Source: Bedellia somnulentella (taxonomy: Eukaryota; Arthropoda; Insecta; Lepidoptera; Bedelliidae). From it: a stretch of DNA of 64,000 nt. This document shows, piece by piece, positions 33,299 to 46,800 of the stretch. The position numbers and the translations under genes were made by a program. The first letter of the stretch is position 1. Each line of letters opens with the position of its first letter. The notes beneath the pieces were generated by a model. That model worked only from the letters and a program-made list of their open reading frames with translations. It ran no database searches and was not told the origin of the DNA. The stretch is taken from the NCBI GenBank assembly GCA_963576735.1, contig OY755178.1:12400001-12464000 (forward strand). The letters are read 5' to 3'.

Positions 33299-35691
33299 CT
33301 AGCTTTTTGCCCGCGACTTCGTCCGCGTGGACTTCATTTTTTGTATCCGGTTTACATTCAAAATACCGAAACACTATCTCAACTTCTGTTTTTTTTTATA
33401 TTTAAATTCCCGCGGGCGTTGTAAAGGATATAAAGGACATTGAGGCTTTTCAAGTGATTGTTGGGCGATGCAGTTGGTGACCCATCACTAATTACCTTTA
33501 TTTAACTTTTTCCCTAGTCTATTTCCAAAACTGGATGAAGAATTACTTTCTCTGAAGCAGTGGCTACCCTTTTATGGAATTTATGGACGTTAATACATAC
33601 TCATGAATAATTGATAGATGAATTTCATAAATTCAATCGCACCAAGTTTTATGTTTCTGATACAAAAATGACAAAAATCTCTATATTAACTTTCATTTGC
33701 TCTATCAACCTCTTAGGGGTTGAGTTCCAAAAAAACCCTTTTTAATTTTTCATAAGAATCATGAACCAAACCATTTTGTACCAAGTTTCTATGTTCAAAA
33801 TGAGAAAATCTTAGTGAGTACAAATACGAATTCGAATAGTAGTTTGGCAATCCGGTGCTGCCGCCACTGACCGCTGGTGATAGCGGGAGAGCTTGCAGCG
33901 ATTGCTCGGGAAGATGGGGATGGTTAGTGGTGGATCTCCATACAAAATAATCTCGGAAGGGAAGGGATAGTGCTTGCTATTATAATCTATAGATTGCTAT
34001 TCAAAGCTAACAAAACAAAAAAAAAATACAAAATGCTTGAATCACCTGAGATACGAATCCGGAACGATTGATTCATAATAGTTCTAGTTAAATATGCAGC
34101 GGTGGCAAATTTACTTTCCGCCCATACCTTCGCCCGCGTGGAATTCGGTTATATTGCGGTATAAAGTATAAAACTTCTCATTTCCACAGAAAATTCTAAG
34201 AAAAGCGATGTATCGCTGGATATGCTCAGTTGTTAAACCAAAACTGAATGGTGCACTATATTAAATGTTTTCCCTTGTGGAGCTAAAACATGCAGATTAT
34301 GGACACTGAAAAACAATACTTTTCTAAGTGTACTCCAGCAACCCTTAGAGTTTGGCCTTGTGCTCTATTAATGGTCATTGCAAATGAAACCCTTATAGGA
34401 AATTTTAGTCTTTTAGATTGAAATGGGAGGTCTTTTGGAATAATCGAAATCCGAGGTATGAGTACAATTTCACCCTTGGCTGCGCCAGTTAAAATAGTGG
34501 CTGTAATAATATTCCGCCCAAGCTGAGTGACACGCAGCCTGGAACCATTACACAGTCTAGGGGCATCGAGATTGCGCATGAGCATCACCGGAACTCCTAC
34601 TTTTAGTTTTATTTTATTAGAAGGCACCCCAGATAGATGCAAAGAATTTAAGAACTCCACAGGACATGACGTACTATGTTCTGTTTCTATCACTGTGTCT
34701 ACAGACAAATATTCAGTATTTTCTCCCATAACTTCATCATTCAAAATATTTTCATTTATTTTAGTGACCGTTTCATTTTTTGGTGCTAATATTGCGCGTT
34801 CGCACAGCACCTAGAAAAAAGCACTAAACTAACTGTTATATAACTACTGCCTAAAACCTAAAATCTATAACAAACACAGTTCAATCTAAAATATTACGAA
34901 CCAAAAAATATACCAAACTAAACTATAAAAATCTATACGACGAACAAAGTGCACTAACTATTATTCAGCCTACTGCGAAAAACCTAAAATCTATAAAATG
35001 TATATTACAATTCAAACATTATACACTGGTGGATTACCTAAAAAGCACACACAATACCAGTAACTAAGTACATTAAGTAAAGTAAGTGACTCAAAACGAA
35101 AAGTGCAAGTTAATACAGGACAGGACATATAACATTATATGTCCAATCTTCATACTTGTTGTATAAAAGTTAATTTTTATGTAATAAGACTTTAATAGTT
35201 TATATACTCTAATAAAGAAGAAATCATACCGCGATGTAGAAAGTTCAGACAGCGCCATCTATTGGTTAACATGCAAACAACGCCGCGCGTTTTTATAAGG
35301 ATTCAGCTGAAAGGTTGAAGATTGCGCTGCTAAAATCCACAAAGTGAGGATGTCGGAAAGTTTCCGGCCGCTGGTTAAAGCGTAAGATATCAACCCACTT
35401 CTTATGTATCTTAAAAATACATCGTTACCACGTTTTAAAAAATACCCTGCGCCATCTCTTGCATTCCTCGAGAACTAAATATTACCTTGTTACGACACAC
35501 AGCGCAAGCAAACAATATTTTTGTTATCCCTCGGGAATATCATTTTCCGGGATAAAAGTGCTCTATAATTTAATCTGGACTTCTAACTATATTTCTGCAA
35601 AATTTCAAAGCAATCGGTTAAGTAGTTGCGGCGTGAAAGCGCCACAAATAAACAAACAAACTCACTTTCCCATTTATAATATTAGTATGGA
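33299..35691 (-). mobile_element. Helitron, copy B, with helicase remnant
   Basis: On the minus strand it starts TCCATACTAATATTATAAAT at 35691 after a host A and ends GGGCAAAAAGCTAG at 33299 before a host T, giving exact Helitron ends. It carries part of a Rep/helicase gene (34283-34810), the tRNA-like block around 34030-34105 and the same interior blocks as copy A. It is immediately downstream of the PUM3 polyadenylation signal. The duplicated PUM3 3' segment at 39960-40630 lacks it, giving an approximate empty site. Confidence 0.92.
34283..34810 (-). pseudogene. Helitron PIF1-type helicase C-terminal fragment
   Basis: A 175-aa open stretch shows the C-terminal part of a PIF1-like helicase as found in Helitron RepHel proteins: SGVPSNKIKLKVGVPVMLMRNLD, CNGSRLRVT, ILTGAAKGE, IPRISIIPKDLPF and FAMTINRAQGQTL (motif VI region). 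The N-terminal helicase motifs with the Walker A and the Rep domain are absent, so it is a remnant that cannot act alone. Confidence 0.9.
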
Positions 35692-35699
35692 TTAATAAT

Positions 35700-35905
35700 T
35701 TATTATACGACGTGGTAACTCAGTAGGTAGAACGCAGATTATCATGGAGACGACTAGTGTTCTAATTCCAGGTCGGGCCTACACATAGGTACATATGATT
35801 TGCCATTTTGTCTTTTCTATAGAAATATTTGTGGTTAATTTGTCATGGCGTGAAAATTTGAGTTGAGTATTTCATTGTAAATATAAACGTTGCTACATAA
35901 AATCA
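35700..35905 (+). repeat. tRNA-derived SINE head, plus orientation
   Basis: CGTGGTAACTCAGTAGGTAGAAC (A-box-like) and TGTTCTAATTCC (B-box-like) start a copy of the SINE family seen complete at 39395-39758, continuing AGGTCGGGCCTACAC, GTCTTTTCTATAGAAATA and GGTTAATTTGTCATGG. The 3' half is missing. It is absent from the duplicated segment at 40500-40620, so it inserted after that duplication or was lost from the copy. Confidence 0.75.
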
Positions 35906-35946
35906 CAGTTTGTTTATATTGTGTTACATAAGATTAACAATTATTC

Positions 35947-37153
35947 GGTGCAGACCCACCATATCCCCGTCCATACCTCTATAGGTATAGTGGGTCCTAA
36001 ACCATACCTCCGCTAGGGCTGGGATATCATAAGTGTTTTATTGTGATACTGGCTGGATGAGCGGAGGAACGGAGCTTGTGAATCCGGATGGATGAGCTAA
36101 GTGCAGAAATTGTGTATGTGGAGATTTTAGTGGGAGAACTACTTCCAGCAGCTGACGTCTAATCGTAATCGAATGACGAACAATCATTCGACGAATTAGG
36201 AATCCTAGGGACACCGCTCCGACAATCCAATATAACGATGGATTTTCATTTTTCAATATTATATTCAGCTTACCTAAAATAATCGTAAGAATGGATGCAA
36301 AAGTTTATATTATTAATACAATTAAAGGGACGATTACATCAAATAGCTGTTACAATGAACACAAAAGTTTTTATTATTTCAATTTTAGTAATAATAATAA
36401 TAATCGTTTATTACCAATTGAAATTTTACAAATACATAATACCAGCGGCCCCACACTAGGCAAGCCTGTATCGTGGGTACCAAATACAAATAACAATTCC
36501 AATTTTACAAAGTGAATTAAATTATAATACATTGATAAAATATAGTTAAAAATTTATAGAATCTAATACTTATTAAAATATACACTTAATCCATTTAACT
36601 TAACACTAAATACAAACAAAATCATAACATTATGCAAATAAATAATAATTAATAATAATGTAGTAATTGTAAATTATTATAATGAACAATTATATCAATA
36701 AGAACTTCAATTTATTAGTTATTCAAAATGTCTACAACACTCTGAAAAGTACAATTGTAATATTAAGAAATTCCATGACATGAGTAAGACGGTATCAATG
36801 CAATAGGTTATTTTTAATGTATGTTCTGTACTTTATAATAGTATAAAAGAGTACATTGACTACTGTGACCTGTGTGTTTCATTTCAGGCATAGAATAATT
36901 ATTCATTATAAAATGATTGTTTATCGCTTATTGATAGGCAATATACTTTTTATTTTATTTCAGTTTGTTTTTATCACGGTGGGTACACCGCGCAACGGAA
37001 GAGGGCGCGCCGCAAATATTGAAAAAAATGCAATGCTACTGCAGTTATTATTTTTAAAATTATGTTTCGATACTAGTTATATTACCACCATAAAAAATAT
37101 TTTTTTGGAAATACATATATGAGTTTATTAATCCTTAGTGAATAAATATTCAC
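35947..37153. other. Unassigned repeats and AT-rich DNA, no gene
   Basis: 35947-36250 is an unidentified fragment with a GC-richer composition. 36375-36490 (TAATAATAAT then TTATTACCAATT and CCAGCGGCCCCACACTAGGC) looks like the reverse-oriented 3' tail of a LINE. 36930-37020 (GCAATATACTTTTTATTTTA, ATCACGGTGGGTACACCGCG) recurs in diverged form at 42715-42790. I see no exon. Confidence 0.4.
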
Positions 37154-37594
37154 AATAGGCTATTTGACTAAGTTTTGAAAACTATCTTACGGTGTTAATT
37201 TGTTTATAAGGAGCCCTAAAAAAAAATTTCTGTCTTTATTTTAGCTATTTTATCAAAAAATCGAAAAAGAAAATGCAATATTCAAATGTGCCGCGAAAAC
37301 GCAACTCTATATGGCGGCTGTAGCACAAATGACGTCAATTCCGCATTATACACCAATAAGCGAAGCGATACACAGTCTGTTTATGTGCAATCTACGTCAT
37401 TATAGAAATAGCCAATCACGGTCGTTTTTAGTCACGTGACAGTTGCATCAAAAATACTTATTTTAGAAGACGGATTTTAGTGAAATAATGCAATATTTTT
37501 ATCTCGCATTATTACATATTGCTCCAAAAAAGAAATATTAAGACTAATGAAATAAAAGAAAATGTATATTTTTATTACAGTCAAATAGCCTATT
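37154..37594. mobile_element. AATAGGCTATTTGACT MITE, copy 2
   Basis: 441 bp with the same exact terminal repeats as the copy at 12634-13080 and very high similarity throughout (only scattered substitutions and small indels visible), implying recent mobility of the family. Non-coding. Confidence 0.88.
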
Positions 37595-37604
37595 GAAAAT
37601 AAGG

Positions 37605-38600
37605 AATTCCTCAGCCGCCTTTGGAAATTAGTTACGAAAACAAATTTAAATGAGGGAGGGTTGGTTATCTCAAGCTATATCTCTCAATAAAGGTACCAAT
37701 ACCCCTCATACCATTAGTCTTCTCATACCGCACCCAAGAAAAGATATTTTGCTTTGGTTGCGGCTGGCCCTGTGGCCTGTATAAGAAAGCCTAATTAGCA
37801 ACTATGCTTCATGCTTATGTCATACAGCGCTGAGGTAAGTTCTAATTAGGAATTCTTTAACCTTGCTGGCGAACTCGGTGACTAGAGTGTAAAGTTCTGC
37901 ATCCGTGAGTGGCCTCTGAGGCCTTTAGCTCGCGGGTGATAGAGTCTTCAGGATTTCAAATAATGCTACGAGGGAGTAATCACAAGATCTGGTGTATAGT
38001 GCAGTAGTGTAATCAAGTGGGTAAGTAGTAGATTGGAGTGATCAGGGATCCTAGCAAAGTATCCACGCCAGTGTTCTTAGACTTGATCCTTGACTTATGA
38101 TGTCGGTGTAGATAGTAGTAAGTTCTATTTTCTGAGATACAAAAGGACCCAGACCGCCTTGCGCATGAACCTATCCTGTACCTGTACCACCTGGAAGCAG
38201 TGTAGCAGGCCCTCTGGCGTGTGCAAACGCAACACTACCGTACAAGAGGACTAAGTATCTAGTTATAGATAAGACATAGTTTCTAAAGAGGCTTTTTGTG
38301 GTAGCAAAAATTTACTACGAGCACAAAGCATAGATGAAGGCTGATTTAGTAACGTTCATATGATTTAGTAATCTTCAATGACATATATTCAGTCTCATAC
38401 ACAAGGATAGAAGTATGTTAGTGCTATTTCAATCTGACACTTCATGCAGTGGCATACATACATATACTCACGACTATAAATCCCTTGAAGGGGTAGCCAG
38501 AGCTAGGGAAATAGAAATTCCTCAGCAACTTTTGTAAGTTGCGTGGGGAAAAGATGTTGAAATAAAGGTTGTTGGTGTAAGGTTTCCAACCAGGTTTTTG
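37605..38600 (-). repeat. Mosaic of short-element and Jockey-type LINE relics
   Basis: 37605-37740 is a diverged short-element fragment. About 37855-38445 on the minus strand is a decayed Jockey-type LINE; the complement of 38185-38260 still encodes LYGSVAFAHA-like sequence as in 21240-21275. A related 3' fragment is at 42950-43250. 38456-38600 is a truncated short RTE-derived element (copy 6), and another piece lies at 38938-38998. Confidence 0.6.
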
Positions 38601-39394
38601 ACGGTAACTGTCGTGTACGTTGCTATATCAAGCGGGATGAATCTTCTCTACAATCGCTATGGCCTAGATATGGGTAGGTAGATAGTTTTTTATAATAATT
38701 ACAATTGTACCCGAAATTATGGGGAGTATTCCATTTCTGACCTTATCTGCAAACCGTGAACACTCCATCCTCCAACAAGACCAAAGGAGGTAGAACTTAA
38801 CTATCTAACAGTGAATGTCCTTGTGGTAGGGAAACCAAATCGAGTGAGACCGTGGGAGTGGGGAGCGGTAGCAAAGGTGCAGTAAATACTATATTTGCGG
38901 TTGTTGCACTGACGGAACCGCAACAACTTTGCGAAAATATATATCACTGCTATAAATCCCTAGAGGGGGTAACCAGAGCTGAGGAATTAGAAAACCCGTG
39001 CGAAGCACTCCACTAGTTTATAGTAAATGCAGTATTTTCTACACATCTTGGGTTTTATGTTAAAATTTCTCATCTACTAATTGTACTGAATATTTAATAA
39101 TCTTGATAAGTAAACCAAATATTATACTATAGAAACACATTGGTTTAGGTCTGTTTCAGAATTTGAAAACATGCCTCTGCATCAGAGGTACTGTTCTTGA
39201 CATGATAAATTTAGAGGCGAGGGTGCGGCAATTCGTTAATGTATTCTGAGACAATCTAGCTAGAGAAAGTCTAACGACTGGACGATATTTTCTAACTATC
39301 ATCTCGTACTCATTTCACCTAATCTAAGGTTAAAATCCTATTACTAGCAAACGCCAATCTGAGGCAAAACATTGTGACAAAATATCCTAAATAA

Positions 39395-39758
39395 TTTATA
39401 ACATAACATAAACGTTCACGCCGAATATCCCCGAAGGGGTTGGCAGAGGTACTAATACTTCTTAACATCACGTGACTTTGTCACCTGGTGTTCAGAGTAC
39501 CCAAGTTTTGCATGGACAGTGTACTCACGTGATAGGGGGCAGGCCTATCGACGTTTTGTACGAATACACTGTCACATGACTAAGTACAACTCAGCCATGT
39601 GGGTTTCCTCACGATGTTTTCCCTCACCGTTAACAACCATGATAAATTAACCACACATATGTCTTTAGAAAAGACAAATTGGTGTAGGCCCGACCCAGGA
39701 TTTGAACACTAGTCGTTTGCACGATAACCGAGTGTTCTACCCACTGGGCTATCACGGT
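39395..39758 (-). mobile_element. tRNA-derived SINE, best copy
   Basis: On the minus strand it starts with a tRNA-like head: A-box-like TAGCCCAGTGGGTAGAA and B-box-like GTTCAAATCC, then GGGTCGGGCCTACACC. The body contains CCCACATGGCTGAGTTG, CGTGATAGG-type and GGTGACAAAGTCACGTGATG blocks and the 3' end CCCCTTCGGGGATATTCGGC. About 364 bp. Diverged copies occur near 4970, 14555, 23765, 32030 and 35700. No ORF; presumably transcribed by RNA polymerase III when intact. Confidence 0.8.
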
Positions 39759-39959
39759 TATTTTATATTTTATTACTTACTTATTTATTTTAAAATTTTA
39801 CCTATTATCTTGCCTTATCGTTATTCAATTGAAGTTATGAATTGTGCATGTTTCACACGTACCAGTACAATTATTCTCATTTTTAAAACCCTTTAATAGT
39901 CCCAAAGCGGTGTTGCGTATGCTCTGTGTCTACTAGATTACATAGCAGTATATTTAGAT

Positions 39960-40630
39960 TCAATTTTACTAAAGCTATGATATAGGGACAGATTGGCCCA
40001 AGGCATTCCCAATTATCGCCCCTGCTTGGTGTGAATAATCCACTCTAGGAGGTAATTTTGGAATAAGCCACCCCTTGCGTTTAGACTTTTGTTTAACATA
40101 TTTATAGCTTATTTTTTTTACTTTCAGCTGACAGTTTAGCTGCCAACAAATATTTCTTCTAGTTGAAACTGGTTGATGAGAGCAACAAAGAGACCGACGA
40201 AATCAGCGTTTTTTTAGATATACATAAAATTTGAAATATAAAAGCTAATGTAATTAAAACTTTATATGTTCAATAAGTCCGCTATTGACAATGTATTCCG
40301 AAAATTTTGTAGATCTAGCAATCTAGCATAATCCAAACCCAAGTTATGAGGGTTAAAAAAAACGACGAAGCGCTTCGAGAAAAGGGCATGCGCTTCGCTT
40401 GGTCATCTTGGCGGGGGCACTACCGTGCACCCAGATCCTCACAAGGCGCTAAGTATTTATTGCAAAAGTGTTAAATAAAAAACTTTAGATTTCTTTTAAA
40501 CTTTATTTTTAATCTATTATTTCATTATTTTCTATATATATATATATATATATAAAACACATTGTTACATTAAAAAATCACAGTTTGAATATATTGTGTT
40601 ACTTAAGATTAACAATTATTCAAAATATTC
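39960..40630 (+). pseudogene. Decayed duplicate of the PUM3 last intron/exon and 3' flank
   Basis: 40128 onward (CTTTCAGCTGACAGTTTAGCTGCCAACAAA) matches the PUM3 exon 8 acceptor and start (33084-33115); the GAGAGCAACAAAGAGACCGA block follows, and CTCACAAGGCGCTAAGT...GTGTTAAATAAA matches the exon end and polyadenylation signal. 40560-40625 (ATCACAGTTTG, GTGTTACTTAAGATTAACAA) matches 35885-35945, beyond the Helitron and SINE. Intron sequence before the acceptor also matches, so this is a DNA-level duplication and not a retrocopy. Frameshifts and a foreign insert around 40200-40430 destroy coding. Confidence 0.85.
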
Positions 40631-40854
40631 ATAATTTTACTAGCTTAATTATTACAAATTATTTCTTCCTTATCATTAACACCATTTTAATCAATTAACC
40701 ATTTCTTGTGTAGCGAAAAAGACTGCTTAAGTAAATGCATATAAAATGATATTTTTAAATGTAACGCAAATAGGTTTTTATGATTGCTTGGAAAAATAAG
40801 AGTGTATGTATAACCCGTATCAACAATATTTACAGTCAAGCTCTCTCCTATATA

Positions 40855-43800
40855 TTATTCCCATATTTTGCGGATGGGTTTCAGTTTTACACTCTTGATT
40901 ACTTCCAATGTTTTGTTAAGCAATTCTTCCTGGATTACTTCTATGGTTCTGAAATAGAAATAAATCTATTATAAGCAACTAGATATTAATTTACTTGGCG
41001 AAATTGATCCTTCTTCCTCAGGCGTTAAGTTTTTGCTAAATAAGGCCCAGCACCAACATTGTCTCTTCATAACCGTGAAATCGTCTTTAAATCGTGCAAT
41101 GGAATTAAGAAAAAACACTAAATTACACATATTTTTTACTTAATTGTATTACTATTTAAATAATTTAGTTAGTAGATATCTGTAATATCTGGATATCAGC
41201 TTTAGATAAATTGGATGCCCTTTTATAAGGGTTTGAACATTGATACAAAATAACATAATTGATTCTCAGGATAATTTATCAATGGCCAGTATCATTCAGT
41301 GAAAATCAAAATCATTCTTATCCTTTACCTGCTAGCGTCGAGCACTTCCCAATTTTCATCTTTTAACTTCTCATACATTTCGGAAACTTTTTTCTGGAAT
41401 TCAAATTTTTCGTACCTAAAATAAAGAATACACTATTATCAAGCAAAAAGATAAAATTACTTCTGTGAACACAAAACTACTAAATATAACAAATCAAATT
41501 AAACATGGATTACAATCAAAGCAGCTCGCTTCTATCCCTTAATTATAAGTTAATAAATGCGTAAAATTATGATCATACCTTTCCTTCCCAAACCCATTCC
41601 TTTGTTGTACAACATCTATGGGCATTGTCAAGAAGAACACTTTATCTGGTTTAGGCAGACCCGCGTCTGGGGATTTGCACCAATCTATGTCTAACCCTGG
41701 AAAGAAATTGGATGCTGAGTTTATATTATTTACAAAGTAGAAACAGTTTTTATTTAAACTTAACACATGACGATACGAATACCTAATACGAATTGAGTAG
41801 TAGAAGACATGTAACTTGTTTACTCTTATGCGCGGGTAGGCCACTTTGTGATCGATCTTCACTGGAACGGCTCCACCGATTTGGTCTCTTCAATTGGAAC
41901 AATAATTGCTAAGATACCGTTGTTGTTACAACTGTCCGTTTCGAGATATGAGACTTATAAGGTCGGATACAATAGGTTAATAAAATATTTTTTGAATGGG
42001 AAAATATTATTATTATTAGCCGTGTATGTCCCACTGCTGGGATATATATATGCGTCTACCTGCGCTGTATGCGTACGCGTATATTTTTTAACCCCCGACG
42101 CAAAAACGACGGCGTGTTGTAAGTTTGACGTGTATGTGTGTGTGTCTGTCTGTGGCATCGTAGCTCCCAAACGGATGATCCGATTTGAATGAGGTTTTTT
42201 TTGTTTGAAAGGTATATCCGTCGAGAGTGTTCTTAGCTGTTTTATTAAAATCAGTTCAGGGGTTCCAGAGTTACGAGCATTTTATTTTATTCAGTCGGGG
42301 GTTTTTATCTTAAGTATAACTCCAAACGGACAGTTGTAACACCAAAGTTGTCATATAAATTGTTGTTCCAATAGATCAGACCTGTCCAACGACATATACC
42401 TTATCGTTATTGGAGGGTGGTCCCAATCTGCCCATTGTCCTTTGGCACAGTGATCAAGTGGACATTGCTAAGTTTGGTTGCATGTCGTGATCGAACCTGC
42501 CATTCAGGAATAATCACCGATAAACTATTTACCCACTGGAGTCAATAGAAAAAAGTGGTTTAAAACCGACTGCACTGATAGTAAAGAGAGTAAGGTGTAC
42601 CAAACTCTATCTTTGCATAAGTCCTAGTTTAAATTTGCTCAGACTTGTCCAACAAGCAAATTTAGCCGTCTCAGGCCTACCTTGTCAACTGGCTAACAGT
42701 ATCAATTTGACCATATTGATTGATAATATACTTTTTATATTATATCAGTTTTTATCACGTAGGAAATGCGCACGCCGCAAGTGGTGGCCAGTTAAATTAA
42801 CGATAAATTTTTAAAAAGTGCTGGCCTGAGTTTCACCATTTAAAAGTCAGAAATACAGATTATATATAAATAATGCAATAAAAATATAATAAATACGTAC
42901 ATCGACTGCAATATTATTTTGCCAATACTTTTAACTTGAAGCTAGTGAACGCGGAGTGAACCCACAAATTGCCTATCTGACGAAATACATGTCTAGAGCG
43001 TTAAGTACTTCATCCGTGAGAGGCCACTGAGGACCCAATCAATCAATTGGGTTCTCAGGACCCAAGAGAAAACTATGAGGGCGTATATCTCGAGACCTGA
43101 CGTAATATGGTGCAAAAGTGTAGGCGAGCTAGCCTTATAGTAGTGGATTGATCAGGGGCAAGGGGTCAATGAAATATATTCAGGCCACCGTATTCAGACT
43201 TTTACACAAGAGAATAAGTATGTTAGTGCTATTTTAAGCTGACACTACACTGCTATAGATTTTTTAAAGGTACATATATGAAATATTTTAACATACCCTT
43301 AGCAGCTGAGAAAGCAACTCCAGAATAGCAATATCTATCTACCACCACATTGATTCCACTTTCTAATTTTTTTATTAAGCTTTTAGATGCTTCCCAGCGA
43401 TTTGCAGAAAACAGTAAATGGATTGCTTCATCTGGTAAATCATTCTGAAATAATAAAAGTGTCTGTTATTATTTTATTTTCTACACTGTAGTTTGGTTTA
43501 CATAAGGTTGAGATGAATCCAGGAATCCAACTTCCATAAAGTATCGTATGTTTAGCCCACCTTAAAGTTTGTTGTAAGATTACAATGCGCTTGACGTTAT
43601 TTTCGTGACCGTGGGAGCGGGGATCGATGGCAACGGTAGCGGTAAACACTCTACTGCGGTTATCCACTGACAATATGCGAATCTTTAATAATATTTATGC
43701 ACAATTATCCATAATTATTTACACCACGAGAAGAAAGGTCAAATAGCCTATATTGTGCTAGAAGACCAGAAACAGCATGCTGGAAAACCCTTTTTCCTTG

Positions 43801-46800
43801 CACGTCTATGATAGGCTGACCATCAAATGTCCTTAAAAGCCAATGAAATGGGTCTGATCACGCCTAATATTCCTATGTTTTAATATTTACCTGAGTGGTA
43901 GAGGTAAGGAGGACCATATCTTATGAGGGATTTCTAAAAAGTGCCCGTCAAACAGAACTAAATAATAATAAATAAAGAATAAATAAAGTAATATTCCCCA
44001 CATGAGGTTTTCACGAACAAAAAGATTTAAAGAACTAAATAATACTTCGAGAACGGACAGAAGTGGTACTGGCGTAAGAAGTCCAGTTCCAATTGTGTAT
44101 GGTTTAAGCAGCACATGACTTAGTTAAGGGAGTCCAAAACCGAGAGTAGTGTCAATTAAGTTTATCATGCTGTGTGTATTTTAAAAAATGCTTTAAAAAT
44201 TTAATTAAATAAACATTCATAAACTTTTTCTGTGTTCTTTCTGTTTCTGAGTTGAATCTATAAAGCAATGGAAACTCTACAAATAATAAGTGCATGCAAA
44301 CTATTTATTTTAAACACCAAACTTAACCCACAGAATGGAAAATTCACTACAACTCAAACTTCAAAGGCTCATATCTCATATTACACATTTTGGGGGTTGA
44401 CTTCTTTCTGCTTGACTATGTACAACATAGGTTTTAATTGTCCAATTGTATATGTTTTTATTGAGTTGTAAAGATTTGATAAATGTTAAGAATAGTTCAT
44501 AATTGTGTGTTCATATTGCTAATTCCATAACAACTAGGTGCAAAAATATACAAATCTTAAAACTACTACAATAAAAATACTACTAAATGCCTTTAGTATG
44601 TTATCTATATTTATAAAAGGCAAAACTAACTGACTGAATTAGAATCAGCCAAAACTGAAGTACCAATGAACTTGAGTAGGCACTAAGAAGGGAATTTCAA
44701 AAATTCCACCCCTGAGGGGATGGAAATTGAGTGTAAAGTATGTATATGTCCTAGGATGATTTGATGTTTAGGATTTTTGCAAAAAACCTAGGGTTTTTGC
44801 AAAAATCCGGATAATTAGACAACGGTTATAATATTTTCTAATCTTACTAGGTTTTTTGCAAAAAAACTAGTTGGTTTAGTATGACTCCGAAACGAAATGT
44901 CAGTTTTTATGAATACTGTACACTGATTGGTCGATTGCAGTGCCCCATAAACACGTCATCTCTGATTGGTTGTTAATTAAGACGTACTTACTTCATTGTT
45001 CCTACCTACATTTAATTTGATTGTTATTTTAATTTTAGTTACAAAAAGTTCCTAAGTATAAAAATAGTATTGTCATTTCCCTTTATAACTCTAGCTATAA
45101 TACCTTAATGCTACAATTTAAAACGTACTTTCTTTATTATTCCTACCTATATTTAAGACGTTCTTGGCCGACTGGTTAGGTGACTAGCTTTTCGGTCTGG
45201 AGGTTGCAGGTTTGATCCCCGCTGAGAGCAACATTTATGCGATGAGCATATGTGTATTTTAATATATTAAATATATCACTGAGTTAGTATCCCATAATAC
45301 AAGTGTTACTTAGTTTGGGGTAACTTGATCTGTGTATAATATGTCCGAACGTGATTGTAACTTTACTCCAACAAAAGGGTAAAAAATATATTTAATTCCT
45401 AGTATCAAATAAGTATTGTAATTTCTTACCCTTTATAACTCTTGCTATAATATCTCAATACCACAATGACGAACCAATCAGAATAAGTGTAGGCGAGCAA
45501 ACAGAAATCAGCCAATCAGCATTAAAGAAGTACAATCTTACTAACGAACTAGTTTTTTTGCAAAAAACCTAGTAAGATTAGAAAATATCATAACCGTTGT
45601 CTAATTATCCGGATTTTTGCAAAATCCCTAGGTTTTTTGCAAAAAACCTAAACATCAAATCATCCTACGACATATAGAACTTTTTAAATTCTGGACGTGG
45701 AATTTAGAAAAATGTTATGTAAATTTTTAATTATGTTTTATAATTATTTGTGTAGAGGAAAGTAAAAAAGAAAACCCTACAGAGGTAAAATAGGGAAGTA
45801 AAGTTTGTATGAGAAATATCTTATTCCTGCACCTAGTAACTTGAAATGTGATATAAGGGTTCCTTTTTAAATATAACATACATACATATACTCACGGCTA
45901 TAAATCCCTTGAAGGGGTAGCCAGAGCTAGGGAATTAGAAATTCCTCAGCCATTCATGGAAGTTGCGTCGGGAAAAGATGGTGAAATAAAGGTTTTTGGT
46001 GATGGGTCTCCAGACGCATCACCCAAAAATCCCTTAAAAGCCCCAATACCGGTAGTCACCTCTTACGTACACCCACAGGAAGAAATGGGGTAGTGCTATA
46101 TATTAAAATATAAATAAATTTTTAAAAGTGAATTTTAGAAAATCATACACTAAAGGGGTAAAATTGGGGTTTAAAGTTTCTATGAGTTTTTCTCCATTCT
46201 CAATTTTTTTTTATATAATGTAAGTTCGTAAGAAGGTCATTTTTTTCCCTACAAGGGTATAAGTTTAGGATGATAAGATTTATGATATTAAATTACACTT
46301 GAAATAGAGCGAGGGTTTTGGTGACATTAGGTAGGTTCTAACAGTAGTTTATAGATGTGATACATATAAAATGGTTATATATGACAATTTTACTATTAGT
46401 GGATCTTATTTCATGCAAACAAAGTTGCGTGGGTCAATTAGAGTAATATGTAATAATTAAGAAAGTAGATTAAGTTACGAAACAACTGAGTGAGCAAGTT
46501 CTCAACACACCAAGTACAATAGCTTTCATATATTATATTATATATTGTTGTTTAAACATGTAATGTTAATTGCTGGTTGTGCATCTAAATAAATATGTAT
46601 AGAAAATATCAACTGACACATGCATATATTTTACAAAAAGTATAGTAAAAAGTATCATATAAGTGAGTGATGTAGAATAAAGAATAAACATATAAAGTAA
46701 AGGGCGTCTTAGTTACACTGTGCTTCAAATTTATGTTCTGGACTATTCCTTTGCATTTTCCTAAGTAGTCTCAATGTTAATATTTGCCCTACACTCCTCA

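Noticed and set aside
34283..34810. Host PIF1 helicase gene
   Set aside because: Only C-terminal helicase motifs are present, with Helitron-type sequence, inside exact Helitron termini.
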